Below, piece after piece: positions 21,915 through 34,290 of a DNA stretch of 64,000 nucleotides. The notes under the pieces are model-generated. The model made no database searches and was not told where the DNA came from. It saw only the letters and a program-made list of their open reading frames with translations. The position numbers and the translations under genes were made by a program. The DNA is taken from NCBI RefSeq assembly GCF_050003625.1, contig NC_134398.1:196299700-196363699 (forward strand), written 5' to 3'. Each line of letters starts with the position of its first letter. Position 1 is the first letter of the stretch. Origin of the DNA: Haematobia irritans. Its lineage: Eukaryota; Arthropoda; Insecta; Diptera; Muscidae.

Positions 21915-22734
21915 TTCTATAGAAATTTTTGTCAAAATTTTATTTCTATAGAAAATTTTGTCAATAGTTTATTTCTATAGAATTTTTTTTTCAAAATTTT
22001 ATTTTTACACCCAGAAAAAAGCGACACCTTCTTTAAGTTAAAATGAACTCATTGTGAAGAAAGTTGAAAAGACATTTTTATTTTTTTGAACGATGTGATT
22101 TTCGTTGAAATTAGGCAGAATGCATTCCATATATTAGTTAACATTTTCCTATATTTATGTACCCTCATACAGCAGAATGAAAAAATTTAACTGAATTGAA
22201 TTCATATATGGGGTGATTTGATTGAACTTTTTTCATTCATTGGGACAAATCTTACATATTTGTGGTAAACCTTTCTACTTCAAACTTAGAACTGCTTACC
22301 TTCGTTTTTGAATACAATTTTATTTATTTATATAGGCAATTTTTTCTTCAATAAAATACACGTTTTATTAATATATTAAATATATTTATTAAGAATAAAC
22401 AGCATCGACTGGCCTTGAAATATTAGTTTGTTATTCCACTATTTCCAATTTCCATGTAATGTCATCAACAGTAAAACGCATTTTCTTCTTCTTGTACCTT
22501 TCACTTTTAATAAGTTGCTGCGTAACGATTATAAAATATCATAAACCAATTTTTTCCCAAAAGGTTAGCGTCACCGAATGTTACCTGTTAATTGAAGATT
22601 CCAAAATGAAAACGAATGAACATAATTTGTTCTCACTAATTTAAAATAACAAATATTTTATATGTTCTATTTGCTATTTATTATATTATTTTTTAACAAT
22701 CCCTCCGCATACCATAACAACGCGATTCCAACTA
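21915..22734. other. Minisatellite tail, then sequence with one MITE-like end
   Basis: Three to four reversed 29-bp monomers run to about 22008. Then ACACCCAGAAAAAAGCGACAC looks like the outer end of another MITE of the CAC...GAAAAAA type, but I could not find its partner. The rest to 22734 is AT-rich and unrecognised; the frame at 22459-22644 has no recognisable domain. Confidence 0.45.
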
Positions 22735-24370
22735 AAACAAGTATATACGGCCAGGCCGAATCTTATGTTCCCTCCACCATGGATTGTATAGAAACTTGTA
22801 CTAAAGACTGTCATCCACAATCGAATAACTTGGGTTGCGGTAACACTTGCCGATGGCAAGGTTTCTTAAAACTTCTTAACACCGTCTTCTCAATTGTAAG
22901 TTAGTCCATACGGGGTATATATTAAACAAAAAAGGGCGATTTAATACGTAAATAATTTAGTTTGACAAAATTTTCAATAGAAAAAAAATTGACGAAATTT
23001 TTTATAGAAATAAAATTTTAACAAAATATTCTATAGAAATAAAATGTTGACAAAATAATGTATAGTAATAAAATTTTGACAAAATTTTCTATAATAATAA
23101 TATTTTGACAAAATTTTATATAGGAATAAAATTTTGGTAGATTATTTTTGAGGATAGGCTATATAACTATAGACCGATATGGACCAATTTTGGCATGGTT
23201 GTTAGCGGCCATATACTAGCGCAATGTACCAAATTTCGCCACGTACAAAATTTCAACCGGATCGGATGAATTTTGCTCCTCCTATAGCTCCGGAGGTCAA
23301 ATATGGGGATCGGTTTACATGGGGCCTATATATAATTATGGACCGATATGGATCAATTTTCTCATGGGTGTTAGAGACCATATACTAACATCACGTACCA
23401 AGTTTAAACCGATTTGGATGAATTTTACTTCTCTTAGAGGCTCCGCAAGCCAAATCGGGGTATCGGTTTATATGGGGCCTATATATAATTATGGACCGAT
23501 ATCGACAAATTTTTGCATGGGTGTTTGAGGCCATATATTAACATCACGTACCAAATTTCAACTGAATCAGATGAATTTTGGTCTTCCAAAAGGCTCCGGA
23601 GGTCAAATCTCCTGATCGGTTTATATGGGGGCTATATATAATTATGGACCGATGTGGACCAATTTTTGCATGGTTGTTAGAGACCATATACTAACACCCG
23701 TACCAAATTTCAGGCGGATCGGATGAAATTTGCTTCTCTTAGAGGCTCCGCAAGCCAAATGGGGGGATCGGTTTATATGAGGGCTATATATAATTATGGA
23801 CCGATGCGAACTAGTTTTTGCATGGTTGTTACAGACCCTATACTAACATCATGTACCAAATTTCAGCCGGATCGGATGATATTTGCTTCCCTTAGAAGCT
23901 CCGGAGATCAAATCTGGGGATCGGTTTATATGGGGGCTATATATAATTATGGACCGATATGGAGCAATTTTCGCATGGTTGTTAGAGACTATACACTTAC
24001 ACCCTGTACCAAATTTCAGCCAGATAGGATGAAATATGCTACTCTTATAGGCTCCGCAAGCCAAATCTGGGGGTCCGTTTATATGGGGGCTATATGTAAA
24101 AGTGGACCGATATGGCCCATTTGCAATACCATCCGACCTATATCAATAACAACTACTTGTGCCAAGTTTCAAGTCGAAAACATGTTTCGTACGGAAGTTA
24201 GCGTGATTTCAACAGACGGACGGACGGACGGACATGCTCAGATCGACTCAGAATTTCACCACGACCCAGAATATATATACTTTATGGGGTCTTAGAGCAA
24301 TATTTCGATGTGTTACAAACGGAATGACAAAGTTAATATACCCCCTCATCCTATGGTGGAGGGTATAATA
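22735..24370 (-). mobile_element. HINE-like element, group B, carrying a minisatellite
   Basis: The 3' end comes first on the + strand: AACAAGTATATACGGCC, CCCTCCACCATGG, ATCGAATAACTTGGGTTGCG and TTGCCGATGGCAAGG. A short minisatellite is at 22962-23150. About six 153-bp units follow, then GACGGACGGACGGACATG (about 24218), the CTTTATGGGGTCTTAGAGC line and CCTATGGTGGAGGGTATA. Several units form a continuous open frame (23723-24295), discussed as a finding. Confidence 0.85.
22962..23150 (+). repeat. Short 29-bp minisatellite inside HINE group B
   Basis: Six to seven monomers. The left flank TAATTTAGTTTGACAAAA and the right edge TTTTGGTAGATTATTTTTG match those at 36985 and, reversed, at 7305-6766. 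Array length differs between the three hosts. Confidence 0.85.
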
Positions 24371-24900
24371 TGAGCAATAATAGGGTCATTATATGTACAA
24401 ACTAGATTAGGTCATGTCGGGTACAAATTGCTGTTCTATTAGTTGAAGAAGTCGAATCGGATCTATAAAGGAGTTGCATCGCAAAATTAGCATAGCTCCT
24501 TTTGGATCTAAAATACCTTGAGATAAATTAAACATTGCGGCCTCCATATCGGCCTATATGGGAGCTCTATATTTCAAAATTTCGGCTAACATGCCCTAAA
24601 GAAATCAAATCGAGAGATAGGCCTATATGGAAGCTATATCAAACCATGGACCAATATATAACAAATTTATCACAGCTCCGTACAATCCACAAATTTAGCA
24701 CAGATCTTTATGGACCTAAAATAAATCGGACGAAAATTGAGGCTTCTAACTAGGGAGATCGGTCTATATGGGGGCTATATCCAAACATGGTCGATATAGC
24801 CAATTTTCGAACTTTATATGCCTATAGACAAAAGAGTTCTTGTAAAATGTTGTAGCGTAAATGCAACAGATAGACGGACATTGTCACTATCCAAAAATGG
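24371..24900 (-). mobile_element. HINE-like fragment, group C-like
   Basis: Units read GGCCTATATGGGAGC, then CTATATCAAACCATGGACC, then a Tyr/Cys-poor AT line, with AGGGAGATCGGTCTATATGG near 24750. It ends with AACAGATAGACGGACATTGTC, the reversed GTCY core. The wording matches groups at 47.4-49.7 and 50.8-51.6 kb. Both termini are decayed. Confidence 0.6.
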
Positions 24901-24929
24901 CATTTTGCTCTTGAATCATGGTTGAGGTG

Positions 24930-25330
24930 ATCATATTTCTTTCCTGAGTTCACGGTCGATGGAGACAAGCGGGGAGAGACCATCGTCCGTTACGGTGGCC
25001 TAAACACTTACTATCCTCGGCGCTTGAGTTCTGGTGGCCAATAAAAGATGTAAATTTCCTATGTCAACTACCCCCGATCATTTTATTTGTTCACAAACTG
25101 CTCAAGCACTCCAAAACTGCGGAAATCCAATTTGTTAACTGTCCACTTTCGTGACAGGGAAGCTCTTTCCAGTCTAATATGTTTTTGCATCGGAGAGCAC
25201 TTGAACTAATTCGAACTTCAATGGCTTTAGTCATTTTTTCAATAATTTTCAGATCAGATCATGAAGTTTTCAAGAACAGCGACGTGAATTTCGTGGTCAC
25301 TTTTCGGATCATTTCTGGTGTTTTTCGTCC
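24930..25330 (-). repeat. Long inverted repeat, left arm (unrecognised family)
   Basis: Its reverse complement aligns with 26035-26425. Matching words are CCAGAAAT.ATCCGAAAA, GACTAAA..CATTGAAGTTC, GAGCAGTTTGTGA.CAAATAA, AATGATCGGG and GGCCACCAGAACTCAA.CG. The arms are diverged, so this is old or consists of two independent insertions in opposite sense. No domain recognised. Confidence 0.7.
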
Positions 25331-26034
25331 ACCTTTTTAGCAAGATGCGAAAGGTACGAAAAACAAAAGATTTATTCACATTTAAATGCTGCAGTACGAA
25401 TGCAACAAAATAAAATTAACTACACTGGAAACGATATCAACTTGAAGTTGGTTACAATTCATATCAGCCACCCCTAAACCTTCTCGAGATATTTTTATAC
25501 CAAGTTAGGTTATTTTGCATTCCATCACATCTCTCTCGTTTTGACTCTTTGCTTGGCCACAAAAATGAATGGATCTGTCTGTGCCATAATCTGCCCATTG
25601 AAGTTTATTTAGTTTTGTTGTTATCTTCACTTTTCTGTTTGGTTTTCTTATTTCAGGCACATTTGTCCACATCTGTTTGTATGTCTTTACATAAGATATG
25701 TACACATATATTGGGCATAGGGGATAGGGGAGGACAATGTTTGCGGATAAATCCATAAAATAAAATTTTTTGACATTCATAGGGGTTTTGTTAGATACTC
25801 TACAAGATTCCATGGCAATGTGCTTGGTCTTTTTTTATTTTTTTATTTTTTTGTCTTATCCTTCGCATCTAGAATTTAATTCAATTTTAGTTTTTAAATT
25901 GGCTTGACTCCGAAAATTGTCTAAGTTTTTGGAGGAAATGGTTTTTATGTCATAGTAAAAAATTGCATTATACATCAAAATAATAATAATGGTTCCTATT
26001 GGACTATTAAACTGTTTTGTTGTTTGTTGCATGC
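25331..26034. other. Sequence between the inverted arms
   Basis: AT-rich with no recognised repeat. Overlapping open frames at 25505-25813 (-, 102 codons) and 25549-25758 (+) and 25856-26197 (-, 113 codons) have no recognisable domain. It could be the interior of a foldback element or host DNA trapped between two insertions. Confidence 0.4.
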
Positions 26035-26425
26035 ACTCGGAAAAAGGGAAAATGCCAGAAATTATCCGAAAATTGAGGGCTAGATCCAAGCCGCAGTGGT
26101 AGAGATCTTGTTCATGAACTGAAAATATCGCGACAACAGGTACAACAAATGAGTTTGGACTAAATGCATTGAAGTTCCAAAAAGTGTAAGAACTCACCGA
26201 GATAGACTGAAAAAACTAAGGCGTTGCCACCAGGTTACGCATTTGATTTTCTTCGATTAGAAGCAATCCAAATTGAGCAGTTTGTGAGCAAATAAAATGA
26301 TCGGGTTTACTTGCTTAAAAGAGCTTAAAATGTACACTTTCGATTCTGGTGGCCACCAGAACTCAATCGCCTCCGATGGTAATGGTGTCGACTGCCATAG
26401 CGGTCGATGGCTCTCGATGGGTGCC
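26035..26425 (+). repeat. Long inverted repeat, right arm (unrecognised family)
   Basis: Homologous to the reverse complement of 24930-25330 along its length, ending in CGGTCGATGGCTCTCGATGG versus CGGTCGATGGAGACAAGC (the latter on the + strand at the outer end of the left arm). It abuts the edge of the next minisatellite. Confidence 0.7.
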
Positions 26426-28690
26426 AAAATTGGTAAAATTCTACCAAAAATAGTACATGTTCATATGACAACATTTTCTTTAGAAATAAAATCTTGAGAA
26501 AATTTTCTATAGGAATAAAATTCTTAGAAAATTTTCTATAGGAATAAAATTCTTAGAAAATTTTCTATTGAAATAAAAAAAATTAAATTTTGATAAAATT
26601 TTGTACAGAAATAAAATTTTGACAAAATTTTTTATGAAAATAAAATTTGAAAAAATATTCTATAGAAGTAAAAATTTTGAGAAACATTTATATAGAAATA
26701 AAATTTTAACAAAATGCTATAGAAATAAAATTTTGAATGAAAATTCTATAGAAATAAAATATTGAGTAAATGTTCTATAGAAATAAAATTTTGACAACAT
26801 TTTCTATATAAGTTAAATTTGGACAAAATTTTCATTAGAAATGAAAGTTTTGACAAATTTTCTTTAGAAATCAAATATTGAGAAAATTTTCTATAGGAAT
26901 AAAATTTTGAGAAAATATTCTATAGAAGTAAACAATTTTTAACGAAATTTTCTATATATATATATAAAATGTTGAGAAATATTTCTACAAAAATAAAATT
27001 CTTAGAAAATTTTCTATTTAAATAAAAAAATAAAATTTTGAGTAGATTTTCTATAGAAATAAAATTTTGATAAAATTTTCTATAGAAGTAAACAATTTTT
27101 AACGAAATTTTCTATATATATATATAAAATGTTGAGAAATATTTCTACAAAAATAAAATTTTGAGAATATTTTCTATAAAAATAAAATAATTAGAAACAT
27201 TTCAACTGCAAAAAAAAAAAAATATAATTTTGTGAAAATTTTGTATAGAAATAAAATGTTGACAACATTTTCTATAGAAGTAAAATTTGGACAAAATATT
27301 CTATAGAATTAAGTTGACAAAATTTTCTATAGAAGTAAAATCTTGAAAAAATTTTCTACATAAATAATTTTTTTGAGAAAATGTTCTTTAGAAATAAAAT
27401 TCTTAGTTTTCAAATGAAACCAAAAACATTAATAGAAATAAAATTTTGACAAAATTTTCTATAGAAGTAAAATATGGACAAAATATTCTATAGAAGTAAA
27501 AATTCTGACAAATTTTCCCATAGAAAAAAACTACACATAGAAATAAAATTATAAAAATAAAGTTTAAAAGATTTCTATAGAAGTAAAATTTTGACAAAAT
27601 TTTCTATAGAAATAAAATTTTGACAAAATTTTCTATAGAAGTAAAATTGTGACAAAATTTTCTTTAGAAATTAAATTTTGGGAAAATATTCTATAGAAAT
27701 AAAATTTTTCGAAAATTTCTATGAATTTGAGAAAATTTTCTACAGAAATAAAATTTTAACAAAAATTTTTATAGAAGTAGAATTTGTACAAAATATTCTA
27801 TAGAAGTAAAAAATTTTTCAAAATTTTCTATAGAAATAAAAATTTGAGAAACATTTCTATAGAAATAAAACTTTTAGAAATTTTTCTACTGCAAAAAAAA
27901 TATATATATTATTTCGAAAAAATTACTATAGAAATAAAATTTTGACAAAATTTTCTGTAAAAATTTGGACAAAATTTTCTATAGAAATAAAATCTTGAGA
28001 AAAATTTCTACATAATTTTTTTTTTTTTTGAGAAAATGTTCTTTACAAATAAAATTCTAAGATGATGAAATGAAATAAAAAATAAATAGAAATAAAATTT
28101 TGACAAAATGTTCTATAGAAATAACATGTGGACAAAATATTCTATAAAAATATTCAATAGAATTCTGACAAATTTTCCCATAGAAATAAAATCTTGAGAA
28201 AATTTTCTATAGAAATGAAATGTTCTATAGAAATTTTGTAATGAAATGAAATTCTCACAAAAGTTTCTATTGAAATAAAATTCTTCGACAATTTTCTGTA
28301 GAAATAAAAAAAAATAAAATTTTGAGAAATTTTTCTATAGAAATAAAATTTTGCCAAAATTTGTTTATAAAAGTAAAATTTGAAAAAAATATTCTATATA
28401 TAAATTAAAATTTTGATAAAATTTCCTTTAGAAATAAAATTTTGAGAAAATATTTTATAGAAATAAAATTTTTAGAAAACCTTCTATTAAAAGAAAATTG
28501 TGAAAAAATCTCCTATAAAAATAAAATGTTGAAAAATTTTTGAAATTTGAGTAAATTTTCTATGGCAATAAAATGTTAACAAAATTTTCTATACAAATAA
28601 AAATTTTGTCAAAAAATTGTTATAGAAGCTAAATTTTGATAAAAATTTTTATAGAAATAAAATTTTGCCAAAATTTTCTATATATTCAAT
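26426..28690 (+). repeat. 29-bp minisatellite array, strongly diverged
   Basis: About 75 monomers, more diverged than elsewhere: TTGAGAAAATTTTC replaces TTGACAAAATTTTC, and GAAGTAAAA variants are frequent. The left edge holds GGTGCCAAAA and TTGGTAAAATTCTACCAA (26430-26447), an almost perfect copy of the 18-bp palindrome. Internal sub-blocks repeat; for example AAACAATTTTTAACG followed by a (TA)n step occurs near 26932 and 27091. Confidence 0.9.
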
Positions 28691-28834
28691 AACTTTACAA
28701 ATTTTAATTTTCATCTTAGATCATAGTATAAAAATCCGTTATGAGTAATTTCTTCCATTTTTGTAGAAGTAGTAACTATCCCTGCAAGCAATATGTTACA
28801 CACACACAAATTCTCATTAAAATTCTCATTCTCA

Positions 28835-29063
28835 TTCAATCACGAAATTAATTGATCCAAAAAAATATTTTAATTGAAATGTCTTCAATCACAGAAATGA
28901 TAGTATCAATTAAAAAATTGATTGATCCAATTAAAAATTGATACTATTAATTTTTTGATTGATTTTAGTTTCAATTAAAAAATTTGAAATGAATTAAATT
29001 TTTAATTGAATATTTTTTAAAACTCAATTAAGAAAAATTTTTGTGAATTTTTTTTTCTGTGTA
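28835..29063. mobile_element. MITE with CAATCAC/CAATTAA palindromic interior
   Basis: Contains TCAATCACGAAATTAATTGA, GTCTTCAATCACAGAAATGA, and on the other side TTGATTGATTTTAGTTTC. It ends in GAATTTTTTTTTCTGTGTA. The same words occur in the interrupted element at 4263-6165 and at 50165-50465. 28691-28834 upstream is unrecognised. Confidence 0.6.
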
Positions 29064-30945
29064 TTGAACCATTTTTCCCCAAACAATTGATTGAATTTTT
29101 ATGTGATTTTTAAATCGACATCGGTGACAGATTTTTTCTATGATTAATGCAATTTAATTTTAAAATTATTTTGATCAATTAATTTCATGATTGAGCTCAA
29201 AAAAATATCCATTGTGGCAATCATTTTTATTTACTAGAGCAACGTTGAGAGTATTTTTCATCAAAAGTCCTAAATACTTAAACTGCTACACAGCCATTAT
29301 TAGCCCTTTTCTCACGAATTTTTGGCTTTAGACTTAAAGTTAAAAATGTCATATAGGTTCAGGTGTGTACTTACTCTGCCATTATGGGCTGGGAAATTTT
29401 TTATCTTACCCATCATCCCTGGTGAAGAGTAATCATATGATTTCACTTGACCTGACTTTCGGTCGGTATAGTATATTTGTTTGTATTAAAAACGACTTAA
29501 ATATTCAGTATCATATTTTGTGATAACCATTTGCTATTTGTAACCACATTGACCACTTTTTCCATTGCAAACGAGTATATCATACAATACTGCATTACAA
29601 TGTCCTCGATACATTCGTTGTGATTTTGTTTTTTTTTCGCTCTTCTCTTTTTGTCGCTCTTCTCATTTTAAAGCACATATCCTCATTGCTCTTTTGTCAA
29701 TATAATACCACTCTTTATTGTCAATTGCATGCATTCGGTTTAACATAAACATTTTTAACCACTTAATACTCACGCTTTAAGCGTACTTTAAGTCCATCCA
29801 AAAAAAAGTGGGAAAAACATTCACTGTAACAAAAATCAACATGTACACCCGGGAACAGGCGGCCTTCTGCTATATTTTTATCATTCATAGAGGATGTCAG
29901 AGGGAGGTGGACAAACAAAACAAGTGAGCCTTGCTCAACTTACTTTCTGTTGGAGAAGCTCTAAAGTAACACAATTTTTGTAAAACACTCACATGCATAT
30001 ATCAGAACAAAGAAGCAAAAAGGCAAACATCACTCTCTCCCACACACACACACACACTCACACACTCATGAACACAACATTAACTCTGTGCCATGTACAG
30101 CTAATGGTTGGGCAATGCGCGTTATTGTATGAATGTTTCCGTGTGTTGGTGTGTATTTTTGTTTCTTTTTTTTTAATTCACCCTGACTTTTGAGATCCTT
30201 TTTCGTGTGCCCAGTATCTCCCCATTTTGTTTGTTTTTTTTTTTTTTGGAGAGTACATATTATGTATGTTTGGGTATATGCGTGTGGTTTCTGTCTATGA
30301 ATGTTTGTATTCTTTTACTGTGTTGGACTGTGATACTCAGCTCTGGTTCGGTTAAAAGCTGAGAGTATCGCAAATGGTTTTACTTGGTGTAAAATGGCAT
30401 ACTTCATGTAAACAAGTGCTACTCCAGTTGGAAAAATTTTTAAACCATTTTTGCCCAATGCTCATACCCCTGCCCCTGCCACTTGTACAGCAGCATCAGC
30501 TGCTGCTGCTGCAGGAGCTCCCACTGCCTGATGTTTGAGCTCCGATATTTTGTTAAACAAATAACAATAAATGAGCGTGAAACTCAAGTAATTGTCTGTT
30601 AGGCTGAGCGGGACCGGAAAAGGGAAACAAAAAAAAGGAAAATAACAAATGACAATGGAAAAGGAAAAGCGCCTGAAAGCAAGGCATCCAAAATTGGTCA
30701 TTGTTGGTTTAAAAATTCCCCAAAATAATTTACTACTGCATCTCCAAGGATTTTTTCTGGCTTCAAAAATTAGTCAACCAGTAAAATGCTCAGCAATTAA
30801 AATTAATCCTTATTTGTAATTAATGATTGTTTATTTTATATTCTACACTAAAAAAATAAATAAATAAATAAATAAAATAAACCCACAAGGAAAGAAAACG
30901 TTGGTTACTTTTAGAAATTTCCAACAAAACTATTAAAAATGTATT
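29064..30945. other. Unrecognised sequence with CA run
   Basis: No gene recognised. A (CA)n run lies at about 30041-30062, a GCTGCTGCTGCTG stretch near 30498, and poly-T near 30232-30247. The frames at 29993-30193 (+) and 30462-30701 (-) include simple sequence and look fortuitous. Confidence 0.4.
30041..30062. repeat. (CA)n microsatellite
   Basis: A run of CA dinucleotides in a wider ACAC/TCAC-rich stretch. Confidence 0.85.
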
Positions 30946-31073
30946 ATTGGCAGCCCTGAGCACGACCCATGGTGGAGGAGAAATAATATTCGCCATGACC
31001 ATATAAACTTATATATATGGTCAGGACGAATCTTATGTCTCCTCCATCATTGGTCGCGCTCAGGACTGCCAAT
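30946..31073. repeat. 128-bp imperfect palindrome related to a HINE end
   Basis: The arms start ATTGGCAGCCCTGAGC on the left and, read inward on the other strand, ATTGGCAGTCCTGAGC on the right. Inside both arms come GGTGGAGGAGA and ATTCG, then TGACCATATA. The GGTGGAGGA...ATTCG words recall the group B 3' end (GGTGGAGGGTACATAAGATTCGG). The fold would be a long hairpin. Confidence 0.8.
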
Positions 31074-31490
31074 AAAATTTCAAGAAGAATCACTTTTTCC
31101 CGAAGAAATCAAAAAAATGTACAATATAAATAATATTAATACCGAACTAATTTTTTGATTAGGGTAAAATGGCAGCCCGATTTATTGTCAGGCTCATTTA
31201 GACTATTTAGTCCATTGTAATACCACACTAACAAATTTTTTGGTTAAAAACAGAAGTATTTATTTCATATAAAGAACAGAAAACTAATATACATAATTAT
31301 GCATTTCAACAACAAAAGCATGTAATGAATTCAGTTTTGTATGAAAATAACATAAATCTTTTTATGGTATACTATGCTATGCTATGTAATTCAAAAAATA
31401 ATATAAAAATTAATTTTTAAATATACATTTTCTAGTTCAGTAAGATTTTTATTTAAAAATAAAAATAACAATCTTTAATATTTGCGTATG
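31074..31490. other. Unrecognised sequence with a short SINE-like piece
   Basis: AT-rich with no gene. At 31169-31229, TGGCAGCCCGATTTATTG and TCAGGCTCATTTAGACTATT match a piece at 34291-34349. Confidence 0.4.
31169..31229. repeat. SINE-like fragment
   Basis: GGCAGCCCGAT..AT, CAGGCTCA.TTAGACTATT, and AGTCCATTGT.ATA are shared with 34291-34349. I believe this belongs to a tRNA-related short interspersed family common in flies, but only the distal part is present, so the assignment is tentative. Confidence 0.4.
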
Positions 31491-32391
31491 TGTTGCCCGA
31501 TTTTCCAAAATTTTACCATGAAATTCTCTTGATTGACTCTCCAATTAAGAGGTACAATTTTCTATACAAATACAATTTTGACAAAATTTTCTATAGAAAT
31601 AAAATTTTGACAAAATTTTCTATAGAAATAAAATTTTGACAAAATTTTCTATAGAAATAAAATTTTGACAAAATTTTCTATAGAAATAAAATTTTGACAA
31701 AATTGTCTATAGAAATAAAATTTTGAGAAAATTGTCTATAGAAATAAAATTTGAGAAAATTTTCTATGGAAATAAAATTTTGATAAAATTGTCTATAGCA
31801 ATAAAATTTTGACAAAATTTTCTGTAGAAATAAAAGTTTGACAAAATATTCTATAGAATTCAAATTTTGACGAAATTTTCTATAGAAATAAAATTTTGAC
31901 AAAATTTTCTATAGAAATAAAATTTTGACAAAATTTTCTATAGACATAAAATTTTGAGAAAATTGTCTATACACATAAAATTTGAGAAAATTTTCTATAG
32001 AAATAAAATTTTGATAAAATTGTCTATAGAAATAAAATTTTGACAAAATTTTCTGTAGAAATAAAAGTTTGACAAAAAATTCTATAGAAATAAAATTTTG
32101 ATAAAATTTTCTAAAGTAATAAAATTTTGATAAAAATATCAGTAGCAATAAAATTTCGATAAAATTTTCTAAGAAATAAAATTTTGACAAAATTTTCTAT
32201 AGAAATAAAATTTTGACAAAATTTTCTGAAGAAATAAAATTTTGACAAAATTTTCTATAGAAATAAAATTTTGACAAAATTTTCTGTAGAAATAAAATTT
32301 TGACAAAATTTTCTATAGAAATAAAATTTTGACAAAATTTTCTATAGAACTAAAACTTTGACGAAATTTTCTATAGAAATATTTTTTTTTT
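31491..32391 (+). repeat. 29-bp minisatellite array
   Basis: About 29 monomers. The edge has GTTGCCCGATTTTCC and CCAATTAAGAGGTACAATTT, matching the edge at about 2310. Monomers with GTCTATAGAAATAAAA are common in this block. It ends at a T run that opens the ribozyme-bearing unit. Confidence 0.9.
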
Positions 32392-32745
32392 GTTTTTTTA
32401 TTTCCGTCTAAAACCATACATTGACTAAACTACAAGTGTAGCTTAACCAACAGAGGAAAAGAATGTTTGTTTGGTTGGATGGACGCACGTTTCGGAATTA
32501 CCCCATTCCTCATCAGCATCCTCTACTTGCAGCAACACTATCAACCAATTATCTGAATAAATTCAGGCAGTTCATTAAACCTAACAATGAACCACGCTTG
32601 AACCTTCCGAAAAAAGGTTTTGTATGATAGCCGGCTTATGCCGAAATAAATTCGAAACAAACATATCTCTTTTCCTATACCACTGTCAAATCATCGATGT
32701 GAGTGCAATTGGCTGGGTTTATTTTGAGCGTGCTTCCTCTTCTTT
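32392..32745 (-). repeat. Ribozyme-bearing unit, diverged copy 3
   Basis: It shares CATACATTGACTAAACTAC, GTGTAGCTTAACCAACAGAG, the ribozyme, CTATCAACCAATTATC, the TGAACC(T)TCCGAAAAA line, and AATCATCGAT with copy 1. The segment GGGCAAAGCCCTATAGACTG of copy 1 is missing, including the outer ribozyme helix. Its orientation relative to the flanking minisatellite is opposite to that at 20.1 kb. Confidence 0.85.
32477..32521 (-). ncRNA. Hammerhead ribozyme, diverged copy
   Basis: On the minus strand: stem I GGATG (32521-32517), CTGATGA, stem II GGAAT-GGGGTA-ATTCC, GAAAC, a tiny stem III with loop GTGC closed by C-G, cleavage triplet GTC, and stem I CATCC (32481-32477). All core bases and both stems are kept, while the stem II loop, stem III loop and third triplet base differ from the 20.2-kb copy (GTA to GTC, both permitted). 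The outer stem I helix is lost. Predicted cleavage is between 32482 and 32481. Confidence 0.8.
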
Positions 32746-34206
32746 TTCAAAATTTTCTAAAGAAATAAAATTTTGACAAAATTGTCTATAGAAATACAAT
32801 TTTGACAAAATTTTCTATAGAAATACAATTTTGACAAAATTTTCTATAGAAATAAAATTTTGATAAAATTTTCTAAAGAAATAAAATTTTGATAAAAATA
32901 TCAATAGCAACAAAATTTTTGACAAAATTTTCTATAGAAATAAAATATTAGCAAAATTTTCTAAAGGAATAAAATTTTGACAAAATTGTCTATAGAAATA
33001 CAATTTAGAAATAAAGAAATAACATTTTGATAAAAATAGCAATAAAATTTCGACAAAATTTTCTAAAGAAATAAAATTTTGACAAAATTTTCTATAGAAA
33101 TAAAATTTTGATAAAAATATCAATAGCAACAAAACTTTTGACAAAATTTTCTATAGAAATAAAATATTGGCAAAATTTTCTAAAGAAATAAAAATTTGGC
33201 AAAATTGTCTATAGAAATACAATTTTGACAAAATTTTCAATAGAAATAAAATTTTGATAACATTTTCTATAGAAATAAAATTTTGATAAAAATATCAATA
33301 GCAATAAAATTTCGAAAAAATTTTCTATAGAAATAAAATTTTGACAAAATTTTCTATTGAAATAAAATTTAGACAAAATTTTCTATAGAAATAAAATTTT
33401 GATAAAATTTGTAAAGAAATAAAAGTTTGACAAAATATTCTATAGAAATAAAATTTTGACAAAATTTTCTATAGAAATAAATTTTTGGGAAAATTTTCTA
33501 TAGAAATAAAATTTTTAAAAAATTGTCTATAGAAATAAAATTTTGAGAAAATTGTCTACAGCAATAAAACTTTGGGAAAATTTTCTTTAGAAATAAAATT
33601 TTGACAAAATTTTCTATAGTAATTAAAGTTTGACAAAATATTCTATAGAAATAAAATTTTGACAAACTTTTCTTAGAAATAAAAGTTTGACAAAATTTTC
33701 TATAGAAATAAAATTTAGAGAAAATTGTCTATAGAAATAAAATTTTGACAAAATTTTCTATAAAAATAAAATTTTGACAAAATTTTGCATAGAAATAAAA
33801 TTTTGATAAAAATATCAATAGCAATAAAATTTCGACAAAATTTTCTATAGAAATCAAATTTTGACAATATTTTCTATAGAAATAAAAGTTTGACAACATT
33901 TTCTATAGAAATAAAATTTTGACAAAATTTTCTAAAAAAAAATTTGATAAAATTGTCCATAGAAAAAAAATTTTGAGAAAATTTTCTATAGAAATAAAGT
34001 TTTGACAAAATTTTCTAAAGAAATTAAATTTTGATAAAATTTTCTATAGAAATAAAATTTTGAGAAAATTTTGTATAGAAATAAAATGTTGACAAAATTT
34101 TCTAACGAAATAAAAATAAAATTTTGACAAAATTTCGTATAGGAATACAATTTTGACAAAAATTTCTATAGCAATAAAATTTTGAAAAAATTTTATTTAA
34201 ATTCAA
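32746..34206 (+). repeat. 29-bp minisatellite array, continuation
   Basis: About 48 monomers. A local higher-order pattern is visible: blocks with AAATATCAATAGCAA recur at about 32896, 33114, 33292 and 33810. Confidence 0.9.
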
Positions 34207-34290
34207 CATACAACATATAACTTTTTTCTGTGTATGGGGGTTGTATATAATTATGGACCAAGTTATGTATGGCTGTTAAAGGGCATATAC

